From contig VXMQ01000191.1 of assembly GCA_009841015.1 (NCBI GenBank), positions 1 to 46,264 of the forward strand: DNA of 46,264 nt, written 5' to 3'. Below are positions 1 through 8,737 of this stretch, piece by piece (position 1 is the stretch's first letter; every line of letters starts with the position of its first letter). The translations under genes and the position numbers were made by a program. Below the pieces are notes generated by a model that was not told where the DNA came from, searched no databases, and worked only from the letters and a program-made list of their open reading frames with translations. The DNA is from Candidatus Palauibacter denitrificans (GTDB taxonomy: Bacteria; Gemmatimonadota; Gemmatimonadetes; Palauibacterales; Palauibacteraceae).

Positions 1-424
1 AGTCCTCGTAGGCGCCCCAGTCGCCGCGCGTGATCCAGCTGCCGGGCGCCAGGCGCTCGGCCGCGCGCGCGATCTCCGCGCGGAAGCCCTCCGGTTCGTG
101 GACCTCGAGCAGGTTCACGCCCACGATCAGCGCCCCGGTGCTCTCGACATGCACGTGGCCGTCGTTGAAGCCGGGCGACACAAAGGCGCCAGCCAGATCG
201 ATCACGCGCGTATCCGGTCCCACGAGCGCCTCGGCCTCCCCGTTCGACCCGACGACGGCGATGCGCTCGCCGCGGACCGCGATCGCCTCGGCCTCCGGCC
301 GCGACTCGTCGAGCGTGTACACGTCGCCGTTGATGAGGACGAGGTCCGCCGGATCCTCCGGTCCACTTCCTCCGCAGGCCGCCACGAACGCCGTCGCCGC
401 GACGGCAAGTATCCGTATTCTCAT
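1..424 (-). CDS. Amidohydrolase (YtcJ/Amidohydro_3-like) lipoprotein, N-terminal part
   Basis: Reading from the ATG at 424 leftward, the frame stays open to the window edge, so only about 141 N-terminal residues are present. It begins with MRIRILAVAATAFVAACGG, a lipoprotein signal with the lipid-accepting Cys at residue 17. A typical amidohydrolase beta-sandwich start (LVLINGDVYTLDE) follows, then the first metal-binding motif, H-V-H in FNDGHVHVEST. In the family this His pair binds the catalytic metal of a TIM-barrel hydrolase. The order of features fits the Amidohydro_3/YtcJ group. Substrate cannot be told. The lipocalin-like gene lies 51 bp upstream on the same strand, so the two may be co-transcribed. 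Only the truncation by the window limits the call. Confidence 0.85.
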   Translation of the reverse strand, partial: MRIRILAVAATAFVAACGGSGPEDPADLVLINGDVYTLDESRPEAEAIAVRGERIAVVGSNGEAEALVGPDTRVIDLAGAFVSPGFNDGHVHVESTGALIVGVNLLEVHEPEGFRAEIARAAERLAPGSWITRGDWGAYED

Positions 425-475
425 GGTTTATCCCTGAATCGGTGTCCCTGGATCGGTGTTCGGGGGCGCCGGCGT

Positions 476-1000
476 TCAGCGGGCAGGGATGCGTTCCCAG
501 ACGAGCGTGCCGACGGCGCCTCCGCCGCGCGCGGGGTCCGGTTCGGTGCTCAGAATCAGCCGGTCCGGTCCCTCGAAGGTGAACGAGCGCGGCCGGTCCG
601 AGCCCACCCAGCTCGGCAGCAGCGCGCCCTCCACGTGGTGCGTGACGACACCCGCCTCCATGTCGACGCTGTAGTCCCCGTAGTAGGAGAAGAAACCGCC
701 CAGGATCGCGTCGCGCATCTCCTGTCCGGTGGCCTCCGCGGCATCCGGGAGTTCCCGTCCCACCTGCATCAACTGCGCGGACATGCGGCCGTCGGCCGTA
801 TACGCGATCTGGCCGGCGGGATTTCCGTCGTAGGGAAGCGTCACTTCGCCGGCCGCGGTGCGGCTCTCCCACGATGCGAGCGACCACGCCCCGACGAAGG
901 GGTTGTCCGCGTCGGCGGAGGACTCCGGGGCACAGCCCGCGGCGAAAGCCAGGGTCAGGGCGCAGCAGACGCCACGCACCGGGGGATGGATCGCAGACAT
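476..1000 (-). CDS. Lipocalin-like domain lipoprotein
   Basis: 174 aa. The N-terminus is hydrophobic and ends in a lipobox (FAAGC, Cys23), so the mature protein is probably membrane-anchored outside the cytoplasm. Residues about 35-170 match the bacterial lipocalin-like family (Lipocalin_5 type): FVGAWSLASWE near the start, IAYTADGRMSAQLM in the middle, then GDYSVDMEAGVVTHHVEG and a W-V-G-S-D-R-P-R stretch. Such proteins form a small beta-barrel and may bind a hydrophobic ligand; the ligand here is unknown. It lies directly upstream of the partial amidohydrolase and diverges from the Nramp-like gene across a 269-bp gap. The domain call rests on motif recognition only. Confidence 0.8.
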   Translation of the reverse strand: MSAIHPPVRGVCCALTLAFAAGCAPESSADADNPFVGAWSLASWESRTAAGEVTLPYDGNPAGQIAYTADGRMSAQLMQVGRELPDAAEATGQEMRDAILGGFFSYYGDYSVDMEAGVVTHHVEGALLPSWVGSDRPRSFTFEGPDRLILSTEPDPARGGGAVGTLVWERIPAR

Positions 1001-1123
1001 TCGTACCTCCGCTTCGCTGGGCCGCGCGTGTCTTCAGCGGTCTGGCGGCCCGTGGCTGCCAGGGACGATAGGCCCGATCCCGGCGCCTTTCCACTGCGGC
1101 TTTTCCCCGCAACGTTTTCGGCC

Positions 1124-1141
1124 ACGTTCCCGCGGGAACGT
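1124..1141. repeat. 18-bp perfect palindrome in a divergent promoter region
   Basis: The sequence ACGTTCCCGCGGGAACGT is fully self-complementary. It sits near the centre of the 269-bp gap between the divergent lipocalin-like and Nramp-like genes, about 124 and 129 bp from the two start codons. The same palindrome, two bases longer, recurs at 21064-21083. It is followed on + by TTTT, but no + gene ends here, so a terminator is unlikely. An operator or a dispersed palindromic repeat are the two readings. The rest of the 1001-1269 gap shows no gene. Confidence 0.6.
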
Positions 1142-1269
1142 TTTGAGCCTCGGCCTCGCACGGATCGCCGACCCTCTCGGCAGGGCGCGATGTCCCTTGT
1201 ACCTTCCGGGTCCGGCCCGAAAGGCAAGGGCGTGAAGCAGTGGTCCCTGAACGGGGGAACACGACACGA

Positions 1270-2769
1270 ATGTCCGATCGCGAATCGATGGCCGACGACG
1301 GATTGAATCCGGAGGACTTCACCCTCCCGTCGCTCCGGCCGCGCGATCTGCTCGCTCACTTCGGCCCCGGGCTGATCCTCATGATGACGGGGATCGGAAC
1401 GAGCCACGTCGTGACCGCGCCCACCGCCGGAGGCCGGTTCGCCTACGCCCTCCTCTGGTGCCTGCCCGTCGCCTACGTCTTCAAGTACTACGGGTTCGAG
1501 ATGGCCTTCCGGTTCACCAACGCCACCGGGAAGAGTCTCCTCGAGGCCTATGCCACGGCGCGCTGGAAGTGGCCGCTCTGGTACGTGATGGCGACGACGC
1601 TCATCCAGTGCGCCATCGGCCAGGCGGGCCGCCTGATCGCGGCCGCTGCCGTCCTCTACTACCTGTTCAGCGAATACCTGGGCCTTCCCGTCCCGCTCGA
1701 AGCGTACGCGGCGCTGCTCGGCGTGGTCTCCGTGGCCATCATCCTCCGGGGCAGCTACAAGGTCGTCGAGAACACCACGAAGGCGCTCGCGGGCGTCCTC
1801 GTCCTCTCATCGGTCGCCGTGTACATCGTCCAGCCGGCGCCGCTCGCCGAGATGGGGCACTTCTTCCTCTTCGAGATCCCCGACGGATCGTGGCTCGTGA
1901 TCGCGGGCTTCCTCGGACTCCTCCCGACCGGCATCGACGTCTCGCTGCAGGCGTCGGAGTGGGGGAAGGCGAAGCGCGCGGGCATGAGCAAGGTCCGCCC
2001 GCACCTCGAGGCGACCGGGGTCGTGCCTCGCTTCGACCCCTTCACGTCGCCCGCCTCCGACCTCGCGGTCGATACCGCGCGGCTCTCCCCGCACGCACGG
2101 GAGTACTGCCGCCGCTGGTTCCGGATCGGGCTGTGGGACTTCCGGACCGGGCACGTCGTCTCGTTCGTGCTCGCGGCGATCTTCGTTCTGCTCGCCGCGG
2201 TGTGGCTCTATCCGAGTCCGATCGAGGGACGCGCCGTCATGGGAGAGATCGCGGGCATCTTCACGCTCAGCGTGGGGCCGGGGATGATGATGATCTTCAT
2301 GCTCGGCGCGCTCGCGGCCACCTATTCCACGGCCTTCAACTACTTCGACGGATGGCCCCGCATCGTCGGCGCCTGCTGCCGGAACCTCTTCCGCACGACG
2401 GCGCGCCTGCACGGGATATCGCCCGAGGACCGGGCCGATCCGGAACGGCGCCGGACCTGGAACTCCGAGTACAACATCTACCGGATGACGATGTTCTACT
2501 CGCTCATCGCTTCGGTCCTCTACATCACCTTCGACCCGCGCCCCGTGTTCCTCGTGCTCGTCGCTTCGGCGCTCGCCTTCTTCGTCGCGCCCGTGATCTA
2601 CTTCTTCAACCTCTATTTCTGCCTGAAGGTGATCCCGAAGGAGGACGAACTCTTCTACCCATCGTGGTTCGCGCGCTGGTTCGGGGGGCTGAGCCTGTTC
2701 ATCTTCACGGGCCTCAGCATCATCCTCATCTTCGCGCGCGTGTTCCGGATCCCCCTGTTCGGCGCGTAG
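1270..2769 (+). CDS. Nramp-family-like membrane transporter, atypical motifs
   Basis: 499 aa from the ATG at 1270, chosen because GGGGGAA ends 10 nt upstream; an in-frame ATG at 1240 lacks such a site. About 11 hydrophobic segments run through the protein, starting at LLAHFGPGLILMMTGIGTSH, which corresponds to the first helix of Nramp (SLC11) transporters. Canonical Nramp proteins carry D-P-G-N in helix 1 and M-P-H in helix 6 for divalent metal. Here the matching places read G-I-G-T-S-H and L-P-T-G-I-D, so the substrate may not be Mn2+/Fe2+. A hydrophilic loop of about 75 residues (around 240-300) is also unusual. Inner-membrane location is certain by composition; the transported ion is not. 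Confidence 0.75.
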   Translation: MSDRESMADDGLNPEDFTLPSLRPRDLLAHFGPGLILMMTGIGTSHVVTAPTAGGRFAYALLWCLPVAYVFKYYGFEMAFRFTNATGKSLLEAYATARWKWPLWYVMATTLIQCAIGQAGRLIAAAAVLYYLFSEYLGLPVPLEAYAALLGVVSVAIILRGSYKVVENTTKALAGVLVLSSVAVYIVQPAPLAEMGHFFLFEIPDGSWLVIAGFLGLLPTGIDVSLQASEWGKAKRAGMSKVRPHLEATGVVPRFDPFTSPASDLAVDTARLSPHAREYCRRWFRIGLWDFRTGHVVSFVLAAIFVLLAAVWLYPSPIEGRAVMGEIAGIFTLSVGPGMMMIFMLGALAATYSTAFNYFDGWPRIVGACCRNLFRTTARLHGISPEDRADPERRRTWNSEYNIYRMTMFYSLIASVLYITFDPRPVFLVLVASALAFFVAPVIYFFNLYFCLKVIPKEDELFYPSWFARWFGGLSLFIFTGLSIILIFARVFRIPLFGA

Positions 2770-2794
2770 CCCTCCGACGAAGGACGGGAGCCGG

Positions 2795-3229
2795 CTAGCC
2801 TCTGAGGCGCTGTACGAACCACCAGTAGTGACCCTCGAGGTCGCGGGTCTCGTAGCTCCGGTCGGACCAGTAGCCCTCGCCGTAGTCCTGTGTGGCCGGC
2901 TCGGTGGTGATCGCGGCCCCGGCGGCGCGCGCCCGCTCGCAGTGCGCGTCCGCGTCGTCCACGTAGACCATGAGCGACTGCGTGTTCGCCCCGTCGACGC
3001 CCCGCGGGGATCGGGGGTAGGTCCGGCCCGGGGTGAGCCCCGCCTGCCCGACCATGATGAGGCCGCCGTTCAGGGCAAGTTGCGAATGCACGACCTGCCC
3101 CTCCTCGTTCTCGATCCGCTCCCGCACCTCGAACCCGAACGCGTCCACCAGCCAGTCGATCGCGGCCCCGGCATCATCGTAGAACACCGCGGGCGTGATT
3201 CTCGGCCAGCTCCTGGGTGGATCCTTCAC
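2795..3229 (-). CDS. VOC-family (glyoxalase/bleomycin-resistance-like) protein
   Basis: 144 aa starting at GTG 3229, preceded by a perfect AGGAGG five bases away. A longer upstream open frame has no family similarity, so this start is firm. The sequence follows the single-unit VOC pattern: ITPAVFYDDAGAAIDWLVDAFGF at the start, then QLALNGGLIMVGQ, then SLMVYVDDADAHCERARAAG, ending DLEGHYWWFVQRLRG. This resembles the PhnB/YraH-like glyoxalase-fold group in which E of D-x-E-G-H would help hold a metal. The reaction is not predictable. It is convergent with the Nramp-like gene (25 bp apart) and divergent from hyuA. Confidence 0.85.
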   Translation of the reverse strand: MKDPPRSWPRITPAVFYDDAGAAIDWLVDAFGFEVRERIENEEGQVVHSQLALNGGLIMVGQAGLTPGRTYPRSPRGVDGANTQSLMVYVDDADAHCERARAAGAAITTEPATQDYGEGYWSDRSYETRDLEGHYWWFVQRLRG

Positions 3230-3376
3230 CTGTTCCTCCTGATGCGATGCTCCTTGGCAGCCCGTCGCAAGAGCCCTGCTGCGTTCGCGCGGGACTTGCA
3301 CATCGTCAAGTTCTCGAATCTGATGCAGTCTGCAGTTCGGGGCGACAGCCAGGCATGATCTACGAAAGGCGCATGG

Positions 3377-5461
3377 ATGGGGATCCGGGTCGGCGTTGAC
3401 GTCGGCGGCACCTTCACCGATGTGGTGTTGCTCGGGGACGACGGACGGCTGGTGGCCCGCAAGGTCTCGTCCACGCCGGAGGACTACAGCCGCGGTATCG
3501 CCGAGGGCGTGGCCGCGGCTCTCGCCGACAGCGAAGCCGCCCCGGGCGACGTAGCTTCGGTGGTCCACGCCACGACCGTCGCCACCAACACCATCCTTGA
3601 GCAGAAGGGCGCCCGGACGGGCCTCATCACGACGCGGGGGTTCCGCGACGTGCTCGAGATGCGGCGGCTGCGCATCCCCGTCATGTACGACCTCCAGTAC
3701 GAGAAGCCGGCGCCGCTCGTGCCTCGACGCCTACGGCGGGAGGTCGACGAGCGCCTCGGTCCCGATGGGACGGTGCGCCGGGAGCTGGATGCGGCCAGTC
3801 TGGACGCGGCCGTGGCGGAACTGCGGCGCGAGGGGGTGGAAGCGGCGGCGGTGAGCCTGCTCCACGCCTACGCCAACCCGGCCCACGAGCGGCGGGTCGC
3901 GGATCGTCTTCGGGAGTCGTTCCCGAACGGCCTCTATGTCACCTGCTCCTCCGACATCCTGCCGGAGATCCGGGAGTACGAGCGGACGAGTACTGCCGTC
4001 GTGAACGCCTACATTGGACCTGTGGTCCAGCGCTACATGGAGACGCTGCTGGGCCGGCTGCGGGATCTGGGTGTCGGCTGCCCGGTTCACATCATGCAGT
4101 CGAGCGGCGGCGTCATGTCCGTCGAGGCGGCCGGGCGCAAACCCGCCTGCATGGTGGAATCCGGGCCCGCCGCCGGGGTCATGGCCTGCGCCCGCCTCGC
4201 CCGCGGCGCGGGGCTCGACAACCTGATCTCCTTCGACATGGGCGGCACGACGGCCAAGGCGGCCATGGTCGAAGGCGGCCAGGCGGCGAAGACGACCGAA
4301 TTCGAGGTGGGCGGCGGCATCAACCTGTCGAGCAGGCTGATCAAGGGCGGTGGCTATCCGGTCAAGCTCCCCTTCGTCGACGTCTCCGAGATCGGCGCGG
4401 GGGGCGGCAGCATCTGCCGGGTCGACGGCGTGGGCCAGACGAGCGTGGGCCCGCAGAGCGCCGGCGCCGTGCCGGGTCCGGTGTGCTACGACCTTGGCGG
4501 AGTGGATCCGACGCTTACCGATGCGCTGGTCGCCATCGGCTACCTGAACCCGGGTTACCTGGTCGGCGGGAGCCTGCCCCTGAACACGGCGAAGGCGCTT
4601 GCCGTCCTCGAGGAGAAGGTGGCCCGGCCGCTGGACCGCCCCGTGGCGGAGGCCGCTCACGGGGTGCTCGCCCTCGCCTGCGCCACCATGACCCGGGCCG
4701 TGAAGGCGGTCACGACATACCGCGGACGGGACCCGCGCGATTTCGTGCTTGCGGCCTTCGGCGGCAACGGACCCGTGCTCGGCGTGGAGATCGCCCGCGC
4801 GCTGCAGATCCGCCGGGTCCTGGTGCCGCCGGTGCCCGGCGTGTTCAGCGCGCTGGGCCTGCTCTATTCGGATGTCGAGCAGGAGTTCGTCCAGACGGTC
4901 ATGATTCGCGCCGAAGGCGCCGAGGCGGACACGGTGGCCGCCGCCTTCGACAGCCTGGAGGCGGAAGCCCGGGAGGCGATGATCGCCGATGGCTTTTCCG
5001 CCGAGGCGGTGACGGTGGAACGGCTGGCCGACCTGCGCTACGCGGGGCAGGCGTACGAACTCACGGTTCCCGTCGCCCCCGGCACGCCGGACCTGCAAGA
5101 CATGGCGCGGGCTTTCGACCGGGAGCACGAGCGCACCTACGGACATCCATCGGAGGGTGACCCCGTGGACCTGGTGAACGTGAAGGTGCTGGCCCGGGTG
5201 GCCGTGCACGCGGCCAACCCCGACCGGCACCTTCTGCCTCCGCCGCCTGCCACGCTCGGGGCGCCGCGCGATGTCTACTTCGGACCCGCGGACGGCACCC
5301 TTGAGACGGCCGTCGTGGCCCGCACCGACCTCACGGCGGACTGGAACGAGGGACCGGTGATCGTGGAGGAGTACGACGCCACCTGCGTCGTACCGCCCGG
5401 CTGCCGGGCGCGGCTCGACGCCTTCGGCAACATCGATATCGCCGTGGACACCCGCCCATGA
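3377..5461 (+). CDS. hyuA: Hydantoinase/oxoprolinase family protein, subunit A
   Basis: 694 aa, full family length. It opens with MGIRVGVDVGGTFTDVVLLG, the phosphate-binding loop of the ASKHA ATPase fold found in HyuA-type subunits. Hydant_A_N is followed by the central hydantoinase_A domain (VVNAYIGPVVQRYM, then MQSSGGVMS, then FDMGGTTAKAA) and a C-terminal domain ending in the typical EYDATCVVPPG region. In known members this ATP-dependent subunit works with HyuB on cyclic amides such as hydantoins or 5-oxoproline; related pairs carboxylate ketones. A GAAAGG ribosome site lies 7 nt before the ATG. The stop overlaps the hyuB start by 4 bp, indicating translational coupling. Confidence 0.92.
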   Translation: MGIRVGVDVGGTFTDVVLLGDDGRLVARKVSSTPEDYSRGIAEGVAAALADSEAAPGDVASVVHATTVATNTILEQKGARTGLITTRGFRDVLEMRRLRIPVMYDLQYEKPAPLVPRRLRREVDERLGPDGTVRRELDAASLDAAVAELRREGVEAAAVSLLHAYANPAHERRVADRLRESFPNGLYVTCSSDILPEIREYERTSTAVVNAYIGPVVQRYMETLLGRLRDLGVGCPVHIMQSSGGVMSVEAAGRKPACMVESGPAAGVMACARLARGAGLDNLISFDMGGTTAKAAMVEGGQAAKTTEFEVGGGINLSSRLIKGGGYPVKLPFVDVSEIGAGGGSICRVDGVGQTSVGPQSAGAVPGPVCYDLGGVDPTLTDALVAIGYLNPGYLVGGSLPLNTAKALAVLEEKVARPLDRPVAEAAHGVLALACATMTRAVKAVTTYRGRDPRDFVLAAFGGNGPVLGVEIARALQIRRVLVPPVPGVFSALGLLYSDVEQEFVQTVMIRAEGAEADTVAAAFDSLEAEAREAMIADGFSAEAVTVERLADLRYAGQAYELTVPVAPGTPDLQDMARAFDREHERTYGHPSEGDPVDLVNVKVLARVAVHAANPDRHLLPPPPATLGAPRDVYFGPADGTLETAVVARTDLTADWNEGPVIVEEYDATCVVPPGCRARLDAFGNIDIAVDTRP

Positions 5462-7182
5462 CCCGGAAGATCGATCCCATCACCTTCGAGGTCGTGCGTA
5501 ACGCGCTGTCATCGATCGCCGACGAGATGGCGCTGGTGGTCCTGCGGAGCGCCTACTCGCCGGTGGTGCGGGACGCCATGGACTATTCCACGGCCGTGTG
5601 CGACCGCCACGGACAGGTCGTCGCCCAGGGGCTGACGCTGGCGGTTCAGCTCGGTTCCTTCCCCGACGTGATGGAGGTGCTGCTGCGCGAATTCCGCGAT
5701 GACATGGCCCCCGGGGACATCTTCATCTGCAACGATCCCTACGGCTCCGGCGGCCAGCACCTTCCGGATCTCTACGTCATCAAGCCTCTTTTTGTGGACG
5801 GGGCGGTGCGCGGGTACGCGGCGACGATGGCCCACCACAGCGACGTCGGCGGCATCGCGCCGGGGAGCGTCGCCATCCACGCGACCGAGATCTACCAGGA
5901 AGGCCTGCGGCTGCCGCTGCTCAAGCTCTACGAGGCGGGGGAACCGGACCGGAAGCTGTTCCGCATCATCGAGAAGAACACCCGCTCCCCCGTCCAGGTC
6001 CTCGGCGATCTGCGGGCCCAGCTCGCGGCCTGCCGCATTGCGGAGCGGGGATTCGGCCAGCTTGTCGATCGATACGGCGTGAAGAAACTGGAGACCTACC
6101 TGAAGGAACTCCACGACTTCGCCGAGACTCGAATGCGCGCCGAGATCGCGCGCATCCCGGACGGCACCTACCGGTTCGTCGACTGGATCGACGGCGTGGG
6201 GGACGATCCGGAACCGCTCCCCATCGCCGTCACGGTCACGGTGGAGGGGGACGCGATCACGCTGGACTTCGCGGGCTCGGCCGGTCAGGTCCCGGCCGCC
6301 ATCAACTGCCCCATGGCCATGGTCCGCTCCGCCGCGTACTGCGCGATCCGCTGCCTGGCCACGGACGACGTCCCCAACTGCGAAGGCTACATGCGCCCGA
6401 TCCGCATGAGCGCGCCCGCGGGCACCATCGTGAACCCGGTGGAGCCCGCCGCCTGCGCCGCCCGCGGCGTGATCGGCTACCGGGTGTTCGACGCGATCAT
6501 GGGCGCGATCGCCGAGGCCGTGCCGGACCTCGTCATCGCCGGCTGCGAGGGGGGGCCGACACTGTTCTCGGTCGGCGGCCACCACGAGGGGAAACCGTTC
6601 GTGCTCACCGAGGTCCTGGTCAGCACCTGGGGCGCCCGCGCCGCGCGGGATGGCGTGGAAGGCATCTCCAATCCCGCGGCCAACCTCTCGAACCAGCCCG
6701 TCGAGTTGATCGAGGCGGAACTGCCGCTCGAGGTCACCCGGTACGGACTGGTCCCCGATTCCGGCGGTGCCGGCAAACACCGAGGGGGCCTCGCATCGGT
6801 GCGGGAGTTCCGCTTCCTCGCCGAGCGCTCCGAGTTCACTATCCGCACCGACCGGCGCGACCACCCGCCGTACGGCATCGCCGGTGGCGGGCCCGGCGCC
6901 GCCTCGGCGAACACGTTGATCGACCGGGACGGAGAGCACGACGTGGCGACGATGCCCATGAAGAGCTTCATCGCCCGCAGGGGCGACACTTTCCGCATGG
7001 TGTCGGCAGGGGGCGGTGGCTACGGCGACCCGCGCGGGCGAGATCCGTACGCCGTCCTGGCCGACGTACGGGACGAGAAGCTGACGCGCGAGTCCGCCCG
7101 GGATGTCTACGGTGTCGTCGTCAGCGAGGAAGGCAAGCCTGCGACCCCTTCCGCAGTACCACGCCGGCCCGTTCGCCGGTGA
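5458..7182 (+). CDS. hyuB: Hydantoinase/oxoprolinase family protein, subunit B
   Basis: 574 aa, typical of HyuB. Recognisable stretches are MTRKIDPITFEVVRNALSSI at the start, FICNDPYGSGGQHLPD, then YAATMAHHSDVGG, then GISNPAANLSNQPVELIEAE and the C-terminal glycine-rich AGGGGYGDP. The ATGA overlap with hyuA marks an operon and a likely A/B heterocomplex in the cytoplasm. Its last 62 bp overlap, tail to tail, with the D-aminoacylase-like gene on the other strand, so the C-terminal residues are constrained by both frames. Substrate is open; the neighbouring N-acyl-D-amino-acid hydrolase hints at D-amino acid or hydantoin metabolism, which is inference. Confidence 0.92.
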   Translation: MTRKIDPITFEVVRNALSSIADEMALVVLRSAYSPVVRDAMDYSTAVCDRHGQVVAQGLTLAVQLGSFPDVMEVLLREFRDDMAPGDIFICNDPYGSGGQHLPDLYVIKPLFVDGAVRGYAATMAHHSDVGGIAPGSVAIHATEIYQEGLRLPLLKLYEAGEPDRKLFRIIEKNTRSPVQVLGDLRAQLAACRIAERGFGQLVDRYGVKKLETYLKELHDFAETRMRAEIARIPDGTYRFVDWIDGVGDDPEPLPIAVTVTVEGDAITLDFAGSAGQVPAAINCPMAMVRSAAYCAIRCLATDDVPNCEGYMRPIRMSAPAGTIVNPVEPAACAARGVIGYRVFDAIMGAIAEAVPDLVIAGCEGGPTLFSVGGHHEGKPFVLTEVLVSTWGARAARDGVEGISNPAANLSNQPVELIEAELPLEVTRYGLVPDSGGAGKHRGGLASVREFRFLAERSEFTIRTDRRDHPPYGIAGGGPGAASANTLIDRDGEHDVATMPMKSFIARRGDTFRMVSAGGGGYGDPRGRDPYAVLADVRDEKLTRESARDVYGVVVSEEGKPATPSAVPRRPVRR

Positions 7183-8713
7183 GCGTCCCGTCCAGCAGCG
7201 CGACGACGCCGTTGACGACCACGTGGCGCATGCCGGTCGCAATGCGGTTGGGCTCGAAGGTCGTGCCGGCGTCGGCGAACGTCTCCGGGTCGAACACGAC
7301 GACGTCGGCGCGCATGCCCGGCTTGAGCAGGCCGCGATCCGAGAGCCCGACGATCTCCGCCGGCAGGCCGCTGAGCCGGTAGACGGCCTCTTCGGGCGTG
7401 AGCCGGCCGGTTTCCCGGACCATGAAGCGCCAGAACCAGGAGGCCCAGGTGTAGGCGCCCATGAAGGAAGCGCCCGCCAGCGGTCCGTCGGGGGCGAGCG
7501 CCGTAGCGTCGGAGGCCGGCACGCAGAGGTCGTGGGCGAAGACCTCTTCCTGTTGGTCCTCCGAATAGGCGCGGAGGAGAACCATTGGAGCCTTTTCCGC
7601 CCCCACGCTGTCGAGGAGAAGGTCACAGGCGGCGTCGAGGGCCGTAGTGCCCCGGCGTCGTGCGATTTCCTCGAAGTCCATGCGCGCCATGTCCGGCCAG
7701 ATGTCGTTGTCCACGAGGTAGACCCGACCCCAGTCGCCCAGCCCGGTGATGATGGACTTGTGCGCGCCGATCTGCGCCCGGATGTCTGGTTTCCGGAGCC
7801 ACGTCGCCTGGTCCTCCGGGCTCGCGTTCAACATCCGGGGCGGGAGCATGGCGTAGAGGAAGGTCAGGCCGTAGAGGCGGGTGTGCATGTCGAAGGCGAC
7901 CTCGTCGCCGGCCGCTCTCGCCGCATCCACGAGTTCGATGCAGCGGTTCGTCTGATCGGGGCCGCTTCGGGGGGCGAGGTGGGAAACCTGGAGTCGGACT
8001 CCCGCGTTGCGGGCCGTGCGAATGGCCTCGGCCACGGCCTCGTCGGCGTGGTGCTCGCGCTCGCGGGTATGCGTGGCGTAGAAACCGCCCCGTCGCGCCG
8101 CGACTCGCGCCAGCGCCGTGATCTCCGCCTCTCCGGCACCCTGCTCGGGCGCGTACTCCAGGCCCGTGGAGTAGCCCCAGGCACCCGCCTCCAGCCCCTC
8201 TTCGAGCAGCCGAGTCATGGCCGCGACTTCGCCGCTCGTCGCCGGGCGGGCCTCCAGTCCCAGCGTCGCCAGGCGCAGCTGTCCGTTCGGGACCAGGGTC
8301 AGAACGTTGACAGCCGGCTTCGCCTCCTCGAGCCGCTCCAGGTACGCGGCGGGTGTGGACCAGTCCAGCGGCAGACTGCCGTCGAAGCCATAGATGATCC
8401 GGCTCGAAAGCTCCGGATCCCCGATCGGGAAGCAGCCGTGACCGCAGTTCCCGATCACCTCCGTCGTCACCCCCTGGTGGATGGCGCTGACCGCCCTCGG
8501 GTCCACCAGCAGCGTGTAGTCCGAGTGGCTGTGCACATCGATGAAACCGGGCGCCACGGCGAGACCGTGGGCGTCAAGCTCGATGGCCGCTTCCACCTCG
8601 ACAGCCCCCGGGCGGGCGATCCGACCCTCGTGAACGGCCACGTCCGTCTTGACCGGCCCGGCGCCCGTGCCGTCGAACACCAGGCCGCCACGGATGATCA
8701 GGTCAGGGCTCAT
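7121..8713 (-). CDS. N-acyl-D-amino-acid deacylase family amidohydrolase
   Basis: 530 aa. The protein begins with MSPDLIIRGGLVFDGTGAGP and reaches the metal motif VAPGFIDVHSHSDYTLL (H-S-H-S-D), the signature of the D-aminoacylase branch of the amidohydrolase superfamily. G-N-C-G-H-G near residue 92 supplies the bridging Cys typical of that branch; ATHTRERE and LQVSHL carry further metal-binding His. The C-terminus has GLLKPGMRADVVVFDPETF. Expected chemistry is hydrolysis of N-acyl-D-amino acids to D-amino acid and carboxylate. No signal peptide is seen. The 3' end overlaps hyuB by 62 bp; the next upstream gene is 24 bp away. Confidence 0.88.
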   Translation of the reverse strand: MSPDLIIRGGLVFDGTGAGPVKTDVAVHEGRIARPGAVEVEAAIELDAHGLAVAPGFIDVHSHSDYTLLVDPRAVSAIHQGVTTEVIGNCGHGCFPIGDPELSSRIIYGFDGSLPLDWSTPAAYLERLEEAKPAVNVLTLVPNGQLRLATLGLEARPATSGEVAAMTRLLEEGLEAGAWGYSTGLEYAPEQGAGEAEITALARVAARRGGFYATHTREREHHADEAVAEAIRTARNAGVRLQVSHLAPRSGPDQTNRCIELVDAARAAGDEVAFDMHTRLYGLTFLYAMLPPRMLNASPEDQATWLRKPDIRAQIGAHKSIITGLGDWGRVYLVDNDIWPDMARMDFEEIARRRGTTALDAACDLLLDSVGAEKAPMVLLRAYSEDQQEEVFAHDLCVPASDATALAPDGPLAGASFMGAYTWASWFWRFMVRETGRLTPEEAVYRLSGLPAEIVGLSDRGLLKPGMRADVVVFDPETFADAGTTFEPNRIATGMRHVVVNGVVALLDGTLTGERAGVVLRKGSQACLPR

Positions 8714-8737
8714 GGCATTGGACCGTTCGCGTTGAGG

